Origin: Alicycliphilus sp. UBA6560
Lineage (GTDB): Bacteria > Pseudomonadota > Gammaproteobacteria > Burkholderiales > Burkholderiaceae_C
Direction of reading: 5' to 3'
Length of the DNA: 64,000 nt
Assembly (NCBI GenBank): GCA_002434305.1
Contig: DJJU01000007.1
Coordinates: 184,648-248,647 of the forward strand
A program made the translations under genes and the position numbers. Position 1 is the stretch's first letter; every line of letters starts with the position of its first letter. Under the pieces are notes generated by a model. The model made no database searches and was not told the origin of the DNA. It saw nothing but the letters and a program-made list of their open reading frames with translations. Of this stretch, positions 1 to 9,673 are shown piece after piece.

Positions 1-2
1 AC

Positions 3-1067
3 CCGACCATCCGCACGCTGGAGCGCCTGGCGCAGTATGCCGACGTGCAGGCCGTGCTGGACGCCGTGGCGCACGAGCAGCCGCTGTGGGTCAGCAGCCC
101 GCGCTCGGGCCTGCTGGCCGGCAAGGAGGCCCGCTACATGGAGCACGAGGCGCCGTTTGGCGAGCTGGCCCTGGTCTGCCCCGACGGCCTCGGCCAGCAC
201 GTGCTGGACTGGCAGTGCGAGCGGCCCGTGCCGCTGCTCAAGAACGTGCAGCGCCTGACGGCCCCCAACCCCGGCGTGATGACCGGCCCCGGCACCAACA
301 GCTACCTAGTGGGCGAGCCGGCCACCGGCTATATCGCCATCGATCCCGGCCCGCAGGACGGCGAGCACCTGGAGCGCCTGTGGCGCGCCGCCGGCGGCGA
401 CATCCGCGCCATCGTCTGCACCCACTCGCACGCCGACCACTCCCCTGGCGCCGCGCCGCTGCAGGCCCTGGTGGTCGCGCACGGCCGTGCTGCCCCGCCG
501 GTGCTGGGCCTGCCCTCGGCCCCCACGGCGCGCGCGGCCAGCCATTTCGTGCCTGACCGGGCGCTATCAGATGGAGAGCTGCTGACGCTGACAGGACAAG
601 GGCTGGAGGGCGAAATCACCCATACCCTGGAGGTGGTGCACACGCCCGGCCACGCGGCCAACCACCTGTGCCTGATCCTGCGCGAGGACGGGCTGCTGTT
701 CTCCGGCGACCACATCCTGAACGGCAGCACCACCATCATCGACCCGCCCGACGGCAACATGGCCCACTACCTGGACTCGCTGGCCCGGCTGGACGCGCTG
801 TGCGTGCAGCACGGCGTGGAGTTCATCGCCCCGGCCCACGGCTACGTGCTGTGCGATGCGCGCGGCGCCATTGCCCAGCTCACCGCCCACCGCCTGGCGC
901 GCGAGGCCAAGGTGCTGGCCGCCATGCAGGCGCGCCCCGAAGGCAGCATGGAGGACTGGACCCGTCTGGCCTACGCCGACGTGCCGCCGCGCATGTGGCC
1001 GCTGGCCCAGCGCTCGCTGCTGGCCCACGTGGAGCGCATCCGCATGCTCGAACCAGGGAATGATTGA
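3..1067 (+). CDS. MBL-fold metallo-hydrolase, 5'-truncated by the window edge
   Basis: The frame is already open at the first complete codon (base 3), so the GTG at 45 is not a convincing start and the true start lies outside the window. The visible 354 residues form a metallo-beta-lactamase fold. The zinc motif THSHADH is encoded near 419-439, followed by HTPGHAANH near 638-664 and SGDH near 703-714, and then a C-terminal helical region of the LACTB2/glyoxalase-II-like subgroup. Family members hydrolyse esters, thioesters or phosphodiesters with bound zinc; the substrate cannot be read here. In Burkholderiales such proteins often carry an N-terminal NUDIX domain, which would fit the missing 5' part, but that is not visible. 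A repeat element follows the stop directly. Confidence 0.85.
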   Translation, partial: PTIRTLERLAQYADVQAVLDAVAHEQPLWVSSPRSGLLAGKEARYMEHEAPFGELALVCPDGLGQHVLDWQCERPVPLLKNVQRLTAPNPGVMTGPGTNSYLVGEPATGYIAIDPGPQDGEHLERLWRAAGGDIRAIVCTHSHADHSPGAAPLQALVVAHGRAAPPVLGLPSAPTARAASHFVPDRALSDGELLTLTGQGLEGEITHTLEVVHTPGHAANHLCLILREDGLLFSGDHILNGSTTIIDPPDGNMAHYLDSLARLDALCVQHGVEFIAPAHGYVLCDARGAIAQLTAHRLAREAKVLAAMQARPEGSMEDWTRLAYADVPPRMWPLAQRSLLAHVERIRMLEPGND

Positions 1068-1198
1068 ACACCCCCCTGAGGCGCTGCGCGCCTTCCCCCC
1101 GCTCTCGCCATGCTGCGCATGGCGGGCAGGGGGACGACGCCAGCGGACCGGCAAAGCCGGATCCGCGGCGTCTGCTGGCTTGGGCGAGCGCCAGTTGC
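1068..1198 (+). repeat. Repeat family B, copy 1 (about 131 bp, post-stop element)
   Basis: The element begins at the base after the stop codon with AACACCCCCCTGAGGCGC and ends near CGCCAGTTGCG. It contains a small hairpin (GGCGC/GCGCC) and a larger inverted repeat (CCCCGC...GCAGGGG). It resembles the elements at 44506-44640 and 47949-48083 in length, order and start relative to a stop codon. Confidence 0.75.
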
Positions 1199-1238
1199 GT
1201 AAGCTTGGCTGCCTTAGCCATCGCTTGAATTGCCCCGC

Positions 1239-2015
1239 ATGACCGAAGAAGACCAAGACACCGTCCGCCTGTCCAAGCGCCTGGCCGAGCAGCAGCAGTG
1301 CTCGCGCCGCGAGGCCGAGCTGTACATCGAGGGCGGCTGGGTCAGCGTGGACGGCCAGGTGGTCGAGCAGCCGGGCACCCGCGTAGCGCCGGGCCAGCAG
1401 GTGGAACTGGCCCCGCGCGCCCGCGCCGAGGAGGTGCCGCCCATCACGCTGGTCCTGCACAAACCGGCCGGCTACGAGGCCGGCCTGGGCGCCGCGCCCG
1501 GCGATGCGCACGCCAGCCGCAGCCGCGGCGCGCCCGATGCGCTGACGCTGATCCACCCGGACAGCCGCCACGCTGAGGGCGGCCCGCCGGTGCGCGTGCT
1601 GCAGCGGCACTTCCGCCAGCTGGTGTGCCACACGCCCCTGACCACCGAGGCCAGCGGCCTGGTGGTCTACACCCAGGACCGGCGCATGGCGCGCCGGCTG
1701 GTGGAGGACATCGAGACGCTGGAGCAGGAATGCATCGTGCAGGTCGAAGGCCAGATCGCCGAAGGCGGCCTGCAGCGCCTGTGCCACGGCCTGTCCTTCA
1801 ACGGCCGGGCGCTGCCGCCCATCAAGGTCAGCTGGCAAAGCGAGCAGCGCCTGCGCTTTGCCCTCAAGGGCATACGCCCCGGCCAGGTGCCGGCCATGTG
1901 CGCGGCGGTGGGACTGCAGGTTACGGCCCTGCGGCGCATCCGCATCGGCCGCGTGGCGCTGGCCAAGCTGCCCGAGGGCCAGTGGCGCTATCTGCTGCCC
2001 TGGGAGCGCTTTTAG
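1239..2015 (+). CDS. S4-domain protein with degenerate RsuA/RluF-type pseudouridine synthase fold
   Basis: The protein has 258 residues. An N-terminal S4 RNA-binding domain (about residues 9-60, VRLSKRLAEQQQCSRREAEL) is followed by a pseudouridine-synthase-like domain (about 68-255). The ATG at 1239 is preferred over the in-frame TTG at 1230. The RsuA/RluF group normally has a GRLDxxTxGL motif with the catalytic Asp. Here the matching stretch is TPLTTEASGL (132-141), with Thr135 where Asp is expected, and the family's conserved Tyr appears replaced by Cys165. It probably binds structured RNA, but pseudouridylation is doubtful. It stands alone between two repeats. Confidence 0.8.
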   Translation: MTEEDQDTVRLSKRLAEQQQCSRREAELYIEGGWVSVDGQVVEQPGTRVAPGQQVELAPRARAEEVPPITLVLHKPAGYEAGLGAAPGDAHASRSRGAPDALTLIHPDSRHAEGGPPVRVLQRHFRQLVCHTPLTTEASGLVVYTQDRRMARRLVEDIETLEQECIVQVEGQIAEGGLQRLCHGLSFNGRALPPIKVSWQSEQRLRFALKGIRPGQVPAMCAAVGLQVTALRRIRIGRVALAKLPEGQWRYLLPWERF

Positions 2016-2070
2016 CTCCTGAAACAATAGCTGTCAGCGCTTGCTGGATAAGGGCTGAAGGCAGATTTCA
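2013..2070. repeat. Repeat family A copy a (REP-like)
   Basis: It contains AACAATAGCTGTCAGCGCTTG followed by an imperfect complementary arm (GCTGGATAAGGGCT) and an A/T-rich end. It overlaps the stop codon of the S4 protein gene. It belongs to the dispersed family whose core is AGCTGCCAGCGCTTG-N-CAAGCGCTGGCAGCT. Confidence 0.65.
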
Positions 2071-2160
2071 CTCTTTGCTTGTGTGCCGTGGAAACACCCG
2101 GATACACTGCGCCACCGCCGCCTGTGGCGGGCACAAAAAAGAAAGAGAGAGGGGAAATCT

Positions 2161-3402
2161 ATGGATGCCCAGACCCTGGGTGGTGGCGGCGCGCTGCGCG
2201 CGTCCTTTGCCTCGCACGACATCGAGGCCCACCCGCTGCGCTTCACCGGCAGCGGCGGCGGCTATTTCCGGGTGTGGATCGTCAACGTGCTGCTGTCCAT
2301 CCTGACGCTGGGGCTGTACACGCCCTGGGCGCGGCGGCGCACGGCCCAGTATTTCTACGGCCACAGCCTGGTGGCCGGCAGCGCGCTGGAGTTCACCGCG
2401 CAGCAGCGGCGCATGGTGGTGGGCTTCATCGCCGTGGCGCTGCTGACGCTGGCCTACAAGCTGGCCGCGCAGACCGGGCAGGACCTGGCCCTGGGCCTGC
2501 TGCTGCTGGGCGGCGCGCTGCTGTCGCCGCTGATCTGGGGCAGCGCCATGCGCTTTCGCCTGGGCAACACGCGCTGGCGTGGCGTGCGCCTGGCCTTCAA
2601 CGCCTCCTGGCGCGAGGTCTATGTGGCCAGCTGGCCGGTCTTCGCGCTGGCGCTGGTGGTGCTGGCCGTGGGCGGCGGCCTGCAGCTGCTGGCGCCCGAG
2701 GTGCCCCCGGCCGAAGAGCGCCGCCTGCCCGCCTTCACCGCGCCTATGGGAGGCCTGATCGCCCTGGGCCTGGTGCTGGCCGTGCTGTGCGTCATCCGGC
2801 TCGAATACAACTACCGCAGCCTGATGGTGCGCCGCGCCAGCATCGGCCAGGAAGCCGGGCGGCTGAAGCTGCGCTACCGCGACTTCGTCTGGCTGTGGCT
2901 GGCCACGCTGGCGGTGTTCATCGTCTCGGTGCTGGTGCTGTCGACCCTGTTGGCAGCCGTGCTGGGCGGCTCGTGGGCGCTGCTCAAGGCCCTGGTGCCG
3001 GCCCGGCCCGGCATGGGCGCGGTGCTGCTCATCGTGGCGGCGATGGTGCTGGGCCTGCTGTTGCTGGCCCTGGCCACGGCGCCGGCGCGCGCCTACCGCG
3101 AGGCGGCGTTGTTTCGCCTGACCTGGGGCCACACCGGGGTAAGCGGCATCGCCCGCTTCAAATGCAATCTGCGCGTGGGCGGCTTCGTGCTGCTGCGCCT
3201 GCGCAACGCGCTCTTCACGCTGCTGACGCTGGGCCTGTACCGCCCCTTCGCGCGGGTGAGCGAGTACCGCATGAAGCTACAGTCCGTCACCGTGCACGTG
3301 AAGGGCGGCGTCGACCAGGTCGCCGGCCGCCTGGAGCGCCAGCAGGCCAGCGGCATCGGCGACGCGCTGGCCGACGCGGCCGGGCTGGACCTGATCGGCT
3401 GA
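2161..3402 (+). CDS. YjgN/DUF898 family membrane protein
   Basis: The 413-residue protein belongs to DUF898 (YjgN), polytopic inner-membrane proteins of unknown function. It carries the family's twice-repeated pattern of a Gly-rich entry, a hydrophobic helix and LTLGLYTPWARRRT (about residues 50-63) or LTLGLYRPFARVSEYR near the C-terminus, with roughly six to eight hydrophobic segments between. The ATG at 2161 follows a strong GAGAGGGGAAATCT ribosome-binding site, so the longer frame from 2083 is rejected. The M48 peptidase gene starts five bases after its stop. This DUF898-M48 pairing suggests a shared envelope function, but no activity can be read. Confidence 0.88.
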   Translation: MDAQTLGGGGALRASFASHDIEAHPLRFTGSGGGYFRVWIVNVLLSILTLGLYTPWARRRTAQYFYGHSLVAGSALEFTAQQRRMVVGFIAVALLTLAYKLAAQTGQDLALGLLLLGGALLSPLIWGSAMRFRLGNTRWRGVRLAFNASWREVYVASWPVFALALVVLAVGGGLQLLAPEVPPAEERRLPAFTAPMGGLIALGLVLAVLCVIRLEYNYRSLMVRRASIGQEAGRLKLRYRDFVWLWLATLAVFIVSVLVLSTLLAAVLGGSWALLKALVPARPGMGAVLLIVAAMVLGLLLLALATAPARAYREAALFRLTWGHTGVSGIARFKCNLRVGGFVLLRLRNALFTLLTLGLYRPFARVSEYRMKLQSVTVHVKGGVDQVAGRLERQQASGIGDALADAAGLDLIG

Positions 3403-3407
3403 GCGCC

Positions 3408-4550
3408 ATGACCGCCCCGCCGCCCGCGCCCCAGCTGCTGCGCGCCCGCTGGTACGACGGGCGCAGCAGCCAGCCGCGCGCCGTGCACGTGGCGCTGGTG
3501 CCCGCCCGCGGCGGCCCGGCCCTGGTGCTGCACGCCAGCGGCGCCGCTCCGCTGCGCCTGGAAGGGCGCCAGATCGGCTGGCCCGAGATGTGGAGCGCGC
3601 GTACCGCGCCCCAACAGGGCGCGGTCGTGGACCTGGGCGAGGCCGGCAGCCTGGAGATCGACGATGCCGCGGCCTGGCATGCCGCACGCCGCGCCGCCGG
3701 CGGCCGCGCCAGCGTGCGCGAGCGGCTGCAGACGCGCTGGCCGGCGCTGCTGGTCGGCCTGCTGCTGGCAGCCGTGATCGTGACGCTGTTTTACCGCCAC
3801 GCCACGCCCTGGCTGGCCGCGCAACTGACGCGCCACGTGCCGCTGCCGTGGGAGCAGGCCCTGTCGCGCCATGCCCTGCGCGAGATGGACGACGGCGTGC
3901 TCGAGCCCAGCCGCCTGGCGCCCGAGCGGCAGGCGGCGCTGCGCGCGCGCTTCGAGGCCCTCGTGGCGCACATGCCGGCGCTGCCGGCGCGCTATGCGCA
4001 CTACGCGCCGCGCTACACGCTGGACTTTCGCCGCGGCCTGGGCGCCAACGCCTTTGCCCTGCCCGGCGGCGCCATCGTCGTCACCGACGGCCTGGTGGAG
4101 GCGGCCCGCGCGGCCGGGCTGCAGGATGACGCCATCGCCGGCGTGCTGGCGCACGAGATCGGCCACGTGGCCCACCGCCACACCACGCGCATGCTGGTCG
4201 AGCAGGGCGTGGTGCAGATGGGACTGGGGCTGGCGCTGGGCGACGTGTCCGGGCTGCTGGCCACAGGCAGCTCGGCCCTCACCGGGCTGGCCTACCAGCG
4301 CAGCCACGAGCGCGAGGCCGACTGCCACGCCCTGGCCCTGCTGCGCCAGGCCGGCCTGCCCAGCGCGCCCATGGCCGACCTGCTGCTGCACATTGGCGGC
4401 GACAGCAAGGCGAAGAGGGAAGCGCGCCCAAGCGAGGGCGAGGGCACGGCCGACGCAGGGGCGGGCTGGACCGACTGGCTGGGCAGCCACCCCGCCACGG
4501 CCGAGCGGGCGCGCCAGCTGCGCGCCGGCCAGGCGCCACATTGCTCCTAA
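3408..4550 (+). CDS. M48 family zinc metallopeptidase, membrane-anchored
   Basis: The protein has 380 residues. An N-terminal non-catalytic domain (about 1-105) precedes one transmembrane helix (about 112-130, PALLVGLLLAAVIVTLFY). The M48 catalytic domain has HEIGH at 249-253 and the third zinc ligand in HEREADCHAL about 55 residues later. The arrangement is that of Oma1/LoiP-like M48C peptidases, which act on envelope proteins. The active site most likely faces the periplasm. It follows the DUF898 gene by five bases and is probably co-transcribed. The C-terminus is followed at once by a repeat-family-A copy overlapping the stop. Confidence 0.9.
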   Translation: MTAPPPAPQLLRARWYDGRSSQPRAVHVALVPARGGPALVLHASGAAPLRLEGRQIGWPEMWSARTAPQQGAVVDLGEAGSLEIDDAAAWHAARRAAGGRASVRERLQTRWPALLVGLLLAAVIVTLFYRHATPWLAAQLTRHVPLPWEQALSRHALREMDDGVLEPSRLAPERQAALRARFEALVAHMPALPARYAHYAPRYTLDFRRGLGANAFALPGGAIVVTDGLVEAARAAGLQDDAIAGVLAHEIGHVAHRHTTRMLVEQGVVQMGLGLALGDVSGLLATGSSALTGLAYQRSHEREADCHALALLRQAGLPSAPMADLLLHIGGDSKAKREARPSEGEGTADAGAGWTDWLGSHPATAERARQLRAGQAPHCS

Positions 4551-4597
4551 AAAGAGAGCGGTCAGCGCTTATCCCATAAGCGCTGGAGCCGATTTTG
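4543..4597. repeat. Repeat family A copy b (REP-like)
   Basis: GGTCAGCGCTTAT and ATAAGCGCTGGAGCC form a clear inverted repeat around CCC. The copy overlaps the last codons of the M48 gene. Confidence 0.7.
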
Positions 4598-4621
4598 ACT
4601 ATGAATGCGGAAAAAAAGTGT

Positions 4622-5055
4622 GAAGCACGCCGATAAGCCGGATTCTGTGCACCGCGGTTGCCCGCGGCGTGACCGCCATTACTCTGGGCCGGGTGTCGCC
4701 ACCTCGGCTCGATGCTACCTACCCGCCAGCTCCGCGGAGCCACGTCAACGCTGGCCTACTTGGTATTGCTGCGCGTAGAGATTGCCCGTTTCACTTCGGG
4801 CGCGAAGCGCCCGAAGTGGCTGCGTCGTGCCGGGCTGATCGCCCGTCACCGTCTGGCTTGCGCCAGCCGCGCCAGCTTGCGCTGGCGAACCGCAGAACAC
4901 CCCGGGTGGGCGCTTCTACGCTCGAACTCGTCTCTGTTGCTCTGATCCTCACCTCACGGTGGACAGCCGTTAGCTGCTACGCTGCCCTGTGCAGTCCGGA
5001 CGTTCCTCCAGTGCCTGGTTTCCCAGCTTGCACCAGCGGCGGTCTGGCGTGCTTC
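4622..5055 (-). ncRNA. rnpB: RNase P RNA (bacterial class A)
   Basis: Read on the minus strand, the RNA starts GAAGCACGCCAGACCGCCGC and ends GGCGTGCTTC, giving a perfect ten-base P1 pairing between 5046-5055 and 4622-4631. The conserved core blocks are present: GAGGAACGTCCGGACTGCACAG near the 5' end, GGCTGTCCACCGTGAGG in the middle, and CCGAATCCGGCTTATCGG near the 3' end. The length of about 434 nt is at the upper end for beta/gammaproteobacterial type A RNA. The RNA is the catalytic subunit that trims tRNA 5' leaders. The long plus-strand frame crossing this region is a non-coding shadow. Confidence 0.95.
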
Positions 5056-5064
5056 ACGGGCGCG

Positions 5065-5070
5065 ATTATC
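5065..5070 (-). promoter_or_regulatory. Probable rnpB -10 element
   Basis: GATAAT on the minus strand lies about ten bases before the expected RNA 5' end at 5055. No good -35 box is visible 17 bases further upstream. Confidence 0.4.
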
Positions 5071-5118
5071 GGGCCTGGCGCGCCGCGGCGGCGGCCGCGG
5101 GGCTTTCGCAGGCGGACT

Positions 5119-5289
5119 TCAGTGCTCCGGCAGCAGCTGGAAGATGTTGTAGGCGATGAGCAGCAGCGCGCCGACGATGCCCGCCATCATCAGCAGCGGG
5201 CCCCAGCGCGACTCGCGCGCGGAAAAGCCGACCAGCAGCAGCGCGCAGCTGGCGGTCAGCATGAGCATGGTGGTGTGCAGCAGGGTCAT
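5119..5289 (-). CDS. Small two-helix membrane protein, unknown function
   Basis: This is a 56-residue frame starting MTLLHTTMLMLTASCALLLVGF. Two hydrophobic segments (about 6-22 and 33-52) are separated by a charged loop (SARESRW). I chose this Met because it opens the first helix; the upstream extension of the frame is rich in codons unlike its neighbours. The ribosome-binding site is weak. It lies just upstream of rnpB on the same strand and diverges from cysK. I do not recognise the family. The hydrophobic pattern makes it more credible than random frames of this size. Confidence 0.5.
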   Translation of the reverse strand: MTLLHTTMLMLTASCALLLVGFSARESRWGPLLMMAGIVGALLLIAYNIFQLLPEH

Positions 5290-5524
5290 GGCACAAAGCG
5301 GCAAGGGGCGGTGGATGCGTGCATTGTCCGCCCCGCCCGCCCGCGCCGTGCGCCGCTTCGCATCCACCGCTTGACGCAGGTCAACGCCGCCACCCTGCTG
5401 CGGCGCGGGCACGGCGGGCCGCGGGCGGAATATCCATATCGCGACACCGCAGAACGATTTCTCCACAATGGGCGGCCTCAACCCGCTTTGCCGGCTTTTC
5501 CAACCGAACCCTCCTGGAGACACC

Positions 5525-6442
<918 letters not shown>

Positions 6443-6470
6443 GCGGGTCGCAGCCAGCCAACCACCCCAA

Positions 6471-6494
6471 GGGCCTCCAGCGGAGGCCCTTTTT
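6471..6494 (+). terminator. Rho-independent terminator of cysK
   Basis: The stem GGGCCTCC/GGAGGCCC has a three-base loop and is followed by five T residues. It lies 28 bases after the cysK stop. Confidence 0.9.
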
Positions 6495-6627
6495 CATGCT
6501 CTCTGCAGGGACGAGCTTTCGCGCCGGGCACATGCAGGGCCTTGGCCCACCGTCCTACAGGCCATCGACGGGCCGCTGGCAAAAATCGACGCCACGCCCC
6601 GAGCAACGGCCGGCGCGCTGCATTGCC

Positions 6628-7404
6628 ATGAGACATCCCACTCCCAACCCCTCCCCCGACCGCATGGCCTTCACGGTGCTCACCGTGAACGTGCACAAAG
6701 GCTTCACCTCCTTCAACCGCCGCTTCATGCTGCACGAGCTGCGCGAGGCCGTGCGCGAGGTCTCGGCCGACATCGTCTTCCTGCAGGAGGTGCTGGGCAC
6801 GCACGAGCGCCACGCCAGCCGGGTGGCCAACTTCCCTGCCCAGCCGCACTACGAATTTTTGGCCGACTCGATCTGGAGCCAGTACGCCTACGGTCGCAAC
6901 GCGGTCTACGACAAGGGTCACCACGGCAACGCCCTGCTGTCCAAGTTCCCCATCATGCATTTTGAGAACCACGACATCTCGGTGTCGGGCCCGGAGCGCC
7001 GCGGCATGCTGCACTGTGTGCTGCAGCCGCCCACCCTGGCCATGCCGGTGCATGCCATCTGCGTGCACCTGGGGCTGCAGGAAGCGCACCGCCACCGCCA
7101 GCTGCACCGGCTGGCGGCGCTGGTGCGTTCGCTGCCCGAGGGCGATCCGGTGGTAGTGGCCGGCGACTTCAACGACTGGCGCGGCCGGGCGCACAACCTG
7201 CTGTCGCGCGAGGCCGGGCTGCGCGAGGTTTTCGTGCACTCGCTGGGCCGCGCCGTGCGCACCTTCCCGGCGCCCATGCCGCTGCTGCCGCTGGACCGCA
7301 TCTACGTGCGCGGCGCGGCCGTACACACGCCGCTGGCCCTGCCGCGCCAGCCGTGGAACCGACTGTCCGACCATGCGCCGCTGGCCGCGGAGATCGCGCT
7401 GTGA
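6628..7404 (+). CDS. ybhP: Endonuclease/exonuclease/phosphatase family protein (YbhP-like)
   Basis: The 258-residue protein has the DNase-I-like EEP fold. Motifs visible are VLTVNVHKG, DIVFLQEV with the metal-binding Glu, VVVAGDFNDWR with the Asp-x-Asn pair, and the terminal SDHAPL with the catalytic His. The ATG at 6628 is the first good start after the cysK terminator. It is the first gene of a trio with clsB and a UPF0104 gene, the same order as E. coli ybhP-ybhO(clsB)-ybhN. The family includes phosphodiesterases acting on nucleic acids or phospholipid head groups. The context favours a membrane-lipid role. Confidence 0.85.
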   Translation: MRHPTPNPSPDRMAFTVLTVNVHKGFTSFNRRFMLHELREAVREVSADIVFLQEVLGTHERHASRVANFPAQPHYEFLADSIWSQYAYGRNAVYDKGHHGNALLSKFPIMHFENHDISVSGPERRGMLHCVLQPPTLAMPVHAICVHLGLQEAHRHRQLHRLAALVRSLPEGDPVVVAGDFNDWRGRAHNLLSREAGLREVFVHSLGRAVRTFPAPMPLLPLDRIYVRGAAVHTPLALPRQPWNRLSDHAPLAAEIAL

Positions 7405-8624
7405 CCGCCTCGCCGACGGCACGGGCCCAGCGGCCGCGCCGCTCCTCACGCTGGGTGCCGGGCAACCACTTTGAGCTGCTGGAAAACGGTGAGGAGTTCT
7501 TTCCGCGCGTGTTCGACTCCATCCGCAACGCGCGCAGCGAGGTGCTGCTGGAGACCTTCATCCTGTTCGACGACAAGATCGGCCAGGCCCTGCATTCCGC
7601 CCTGCTGGAGGCCGCACAGCGCGGCGTTCAGGTCCATGTGCTGGTGGACGGCTTCGGCTCGCCCGACCTGCCGCCCGAGTTCATCGCCAGCCTGGTGCAG
7701 GCCGGCGTGCATTTCCGCGTGTTCGACCCGGGCGGACGGCGCCTGTTCGGCCAGCGGCTGAACCTGCTGCGGCGCATGCACCGCAAGATCGTGGTGGTCG
7801 ACGGCGAGCTGGCCTTCATCGGCGGCATCAACTACTCGGCCGACCACGTGGCCGACTTCGGCCCGCAGGCCAAGCAGGACTGGTCGGTGGCCGTGCGCGG
7901 GCCCATCGTGGCGCACATGCACCGCTTTGCCCGGCGCGCCGTGCTGCCGCGCCATGAGCAAAAACGCCAGCGGCGCACGCCGCTGCCCGAGCTGCCGCAC
8001 GCGGGCGGCGCCGACGCGCTTTTCGTCACCCGCGACAACGACCTGCACACCACCGACATCGAGCGCCACTACCGCATCGCCCTGCGCGCCGCGCGCGAGC
8101 GTGTGGTGATCGCCAACGCCTATTTCTTTCCCGGCTGGCGCCTGGTGCGGGCGCTGCGCCGCGCCGCGCGCCGGGGCGTGCAGGTCAGCCTGATCCTGCA
8201 GGGCGAGCCGGACATGCCCATCGTGAAGACGGCCGCCAGCCTGCTGTACGACCACCTGCTGCGTGCTGGCGTGCGCATCTATGAATACTGCGAGCGCCCG
8301 CTGCACGGCAAGGTGGCGCTGGTGGACCGGCAGTGGTCCACCGTGGGCTCCAGCAACCTCGACCCCTTGAGCCTGTCGCTGAACCTGGAGGCCAACGTGG
8401 TCATCCGCGACGAGGCCTTCAACGCCCTGCTGTACGACCGGCTGCAGCGGCTGATGCAGGACAGCTGCAAGCAGGTGCGGCCCGAGCCGCAAGGCGCCTT
8501 CGAGGGCCTGCGCCTGCTGCGCGGCTACTGCGTGTACCACCTGATGCGCTGGTTCCCCACCTGGGCCGGCTGGTTGCCACGCCACCAGCCCACCATCTCG
8601 CTGGTGCGCCCCGGCGCGCAATGA
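7401..8624 (+). CDS. clsB: Cardiolipin synthase B (phospholipase D family)
   Basis: The 407-residue protein has two HKD motifs: HRKIVVVDGELAFIGGIN at about residue 126 and HGKVALVDRQWSTVGSSN at about residue 301. Two such motifs form the PLD active site that joins phosphatidylglycerol to a second phospholipid in the inner membrane. The start is a GTG at 7401 whose bases overlap the upstream stop (GTGA), giving tight translational coupling with the EEP gene. The longer frame from 7353 lies inside the upstream gene. It overlaps the next gene by four bases (ATGA). Confidence 0.92.
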   Translation: MTASPTARAQRPRRSSRWVPGNHFELLENGEEFFPRVFDSIRNARSEVLLETFILFDDKIGQALHSALLEAAQRGVQVHVLVDGFGSPDLPPEFIASLVQAGVHFRVFDPGGRRLFGQRLNLLRRMHRKIVVVDGELAFIGGINYSADHVADFGPQAKQDWSVAVRGPIVAHMHRFARRAVLPRHEQKRQRRTPLPELPHAGGADALFVTRDNDLHTTDIERHYRIALRAARERVVIANAYFFPGWRLVRALRRAARRGVQVSLILQGEPDMPIVKTAASLLYDHLLRAGVRIYEYCERPLHGKVALVDRQWSTVGSSNLDPLSLSLNLEANVVIRDEAFNALLYDRLQRLMQDSCKQVRPEPQGAFEGLRLLRGYCVYHLMRWFPTWAGWLPRHQPTISLVRPGAQ

Positions 8625-9673
8625 CCCCACCAGGAGCCGCCAGCGTGACCGCCTCACCCTCCCGCACTGCCGCTGCGGCGCCTGCTCCTGGCGCTGGCCG
8701 TTGGCGCGCGCTGCTGGCGCGCCCGGGTTGGCGCTGGGCCGGCGGCGCGGCCATGGCGGCCGTGGCGCTCTTCATCGTCTGGCTGCTGGTGCGCGGCGCC
8801 ATGCAGGTGGACTGGCCGGCCGTGTGGCGCGCCCTGCGCGGCCTGCCGCCGGCCACGCTGGCGCTGGCAGCGCTGCTGGGCTGGGCCGGGCATCTGGCCT
8901 ACGGCTGCTTCGACCTGTTTGGCCGCTACCTGGTGCGCCACCGGCTGTCGGTCGCGCGCACCATGGCGGTCACGCTGATCGCCTACCCGTTCACGCTGAA
9001 CCTGGGCTCGCTGGTGGGCGGGGTCTCGGTGCGCTGGCGGCTGTACTCGCGCCTGGGGCTGAACGTGGGCCAGATCGCCCAGGTGGTGGTGGTCTCCATT
9101 GTTACCAACTGGGTGGGTTACTTCGCGCTGGCCTGCCTGGTGTTCTGGCGCTGGGCGCCGCCGCTGCCGCCCAGCTGGTCGCTGGACGGCGGGCAGCTGC
9201 GCTGGCTGGGCCTGGCCCTGGCGGCGCTGAGCGCCGGCTACGTGCTGCTGTGCGCCTGGCGCGGCGGCCAGGCACTCACGCTGCGCGGGCACAGTCTGCC
9301 CCTGCCTCGCTGGCCGGTGGCGCTGTCGCAGCTGGCGCTGTCGTGCACCAGCTGGGGCCTGATGGGTGCGGCCGTGTGGGCGCTGGCGCGTGGTCATGCA
9401 CCCTATCCGGCGGCGCTGGCCACCGTGCTGCTGGGCGCGGTGGCGGGTCTGATCTCGCGCATCCCCGCCGGGCTGGGTGTGCTGGAGGCCGTGGGCACGG
9501 CCGTGCTGTCGGCCTATATGCCGGTCAGCGAGGCGCTGGCCGTGGTGCTGGCGTTTCGTGCCCTGTACTACCTGGCGCCGCTGGTGGCCGCCGCCGTGGC
9601 GCTGCTGGCCACCGAGCTGCTGTGGCGCCGCCGGGGAGGCGGGCAGGAAACTTCAAGCCAAAACGAGCTCTAG
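8621..9673 (+). CDS. ybhN: UPF0104/YbhN-like integral membrane protein
   Basis: The 350-residue protein has seven to eight predicted transmembrane helices and belongs to the flippase-like UPF0104 (lysylphosphatidylglycerol synthetase transmembrane region) family. Typical features are the Gly-rich segment LNLGSLVGGVSVRWRLYSRLG and the late PAGLGVLEAVGT motif. It overlaps the end of clsB by ATGA, completing the ybhP-clsB-ybhN unit. The N-terminal 35 residues are Ala/Pro-rich; a GTG at 8645 is a possible alternative start. Its likely role is lipid handling together with ClsB. The biochemical activity is not established. Confidence 0.87.
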   Translation: MTPPGAASVTASPSRTAAAAPAPGAGRWRALLARPGWRWAGGAAMAAVALFIVWLLVRGAMQVDWPAVWRALRGLPPATLALAALLGWAGHLAYGCFDLFGRYLVRHRLSVARTMAVTLIAYPFTLNLGSLVGGVSVRWRLYSRLGLNVGQIAQVVVVSIVTNWVGYFALACLVFWRWAPPLPPSWSLDGGQLRWLGLALAALSAGYVLLCAWRGGQALTLRGHSLPLPRWPVALSQLALSCTSWGLMGAAVWALARGHAPYPAALATVLLGAVAGLISRIPAGLGVLEAVGTAVLSAYMPVSEALAVVLAFRALYYLAPLVAAAVALLATELLWRRRGGGQETSSQNEL

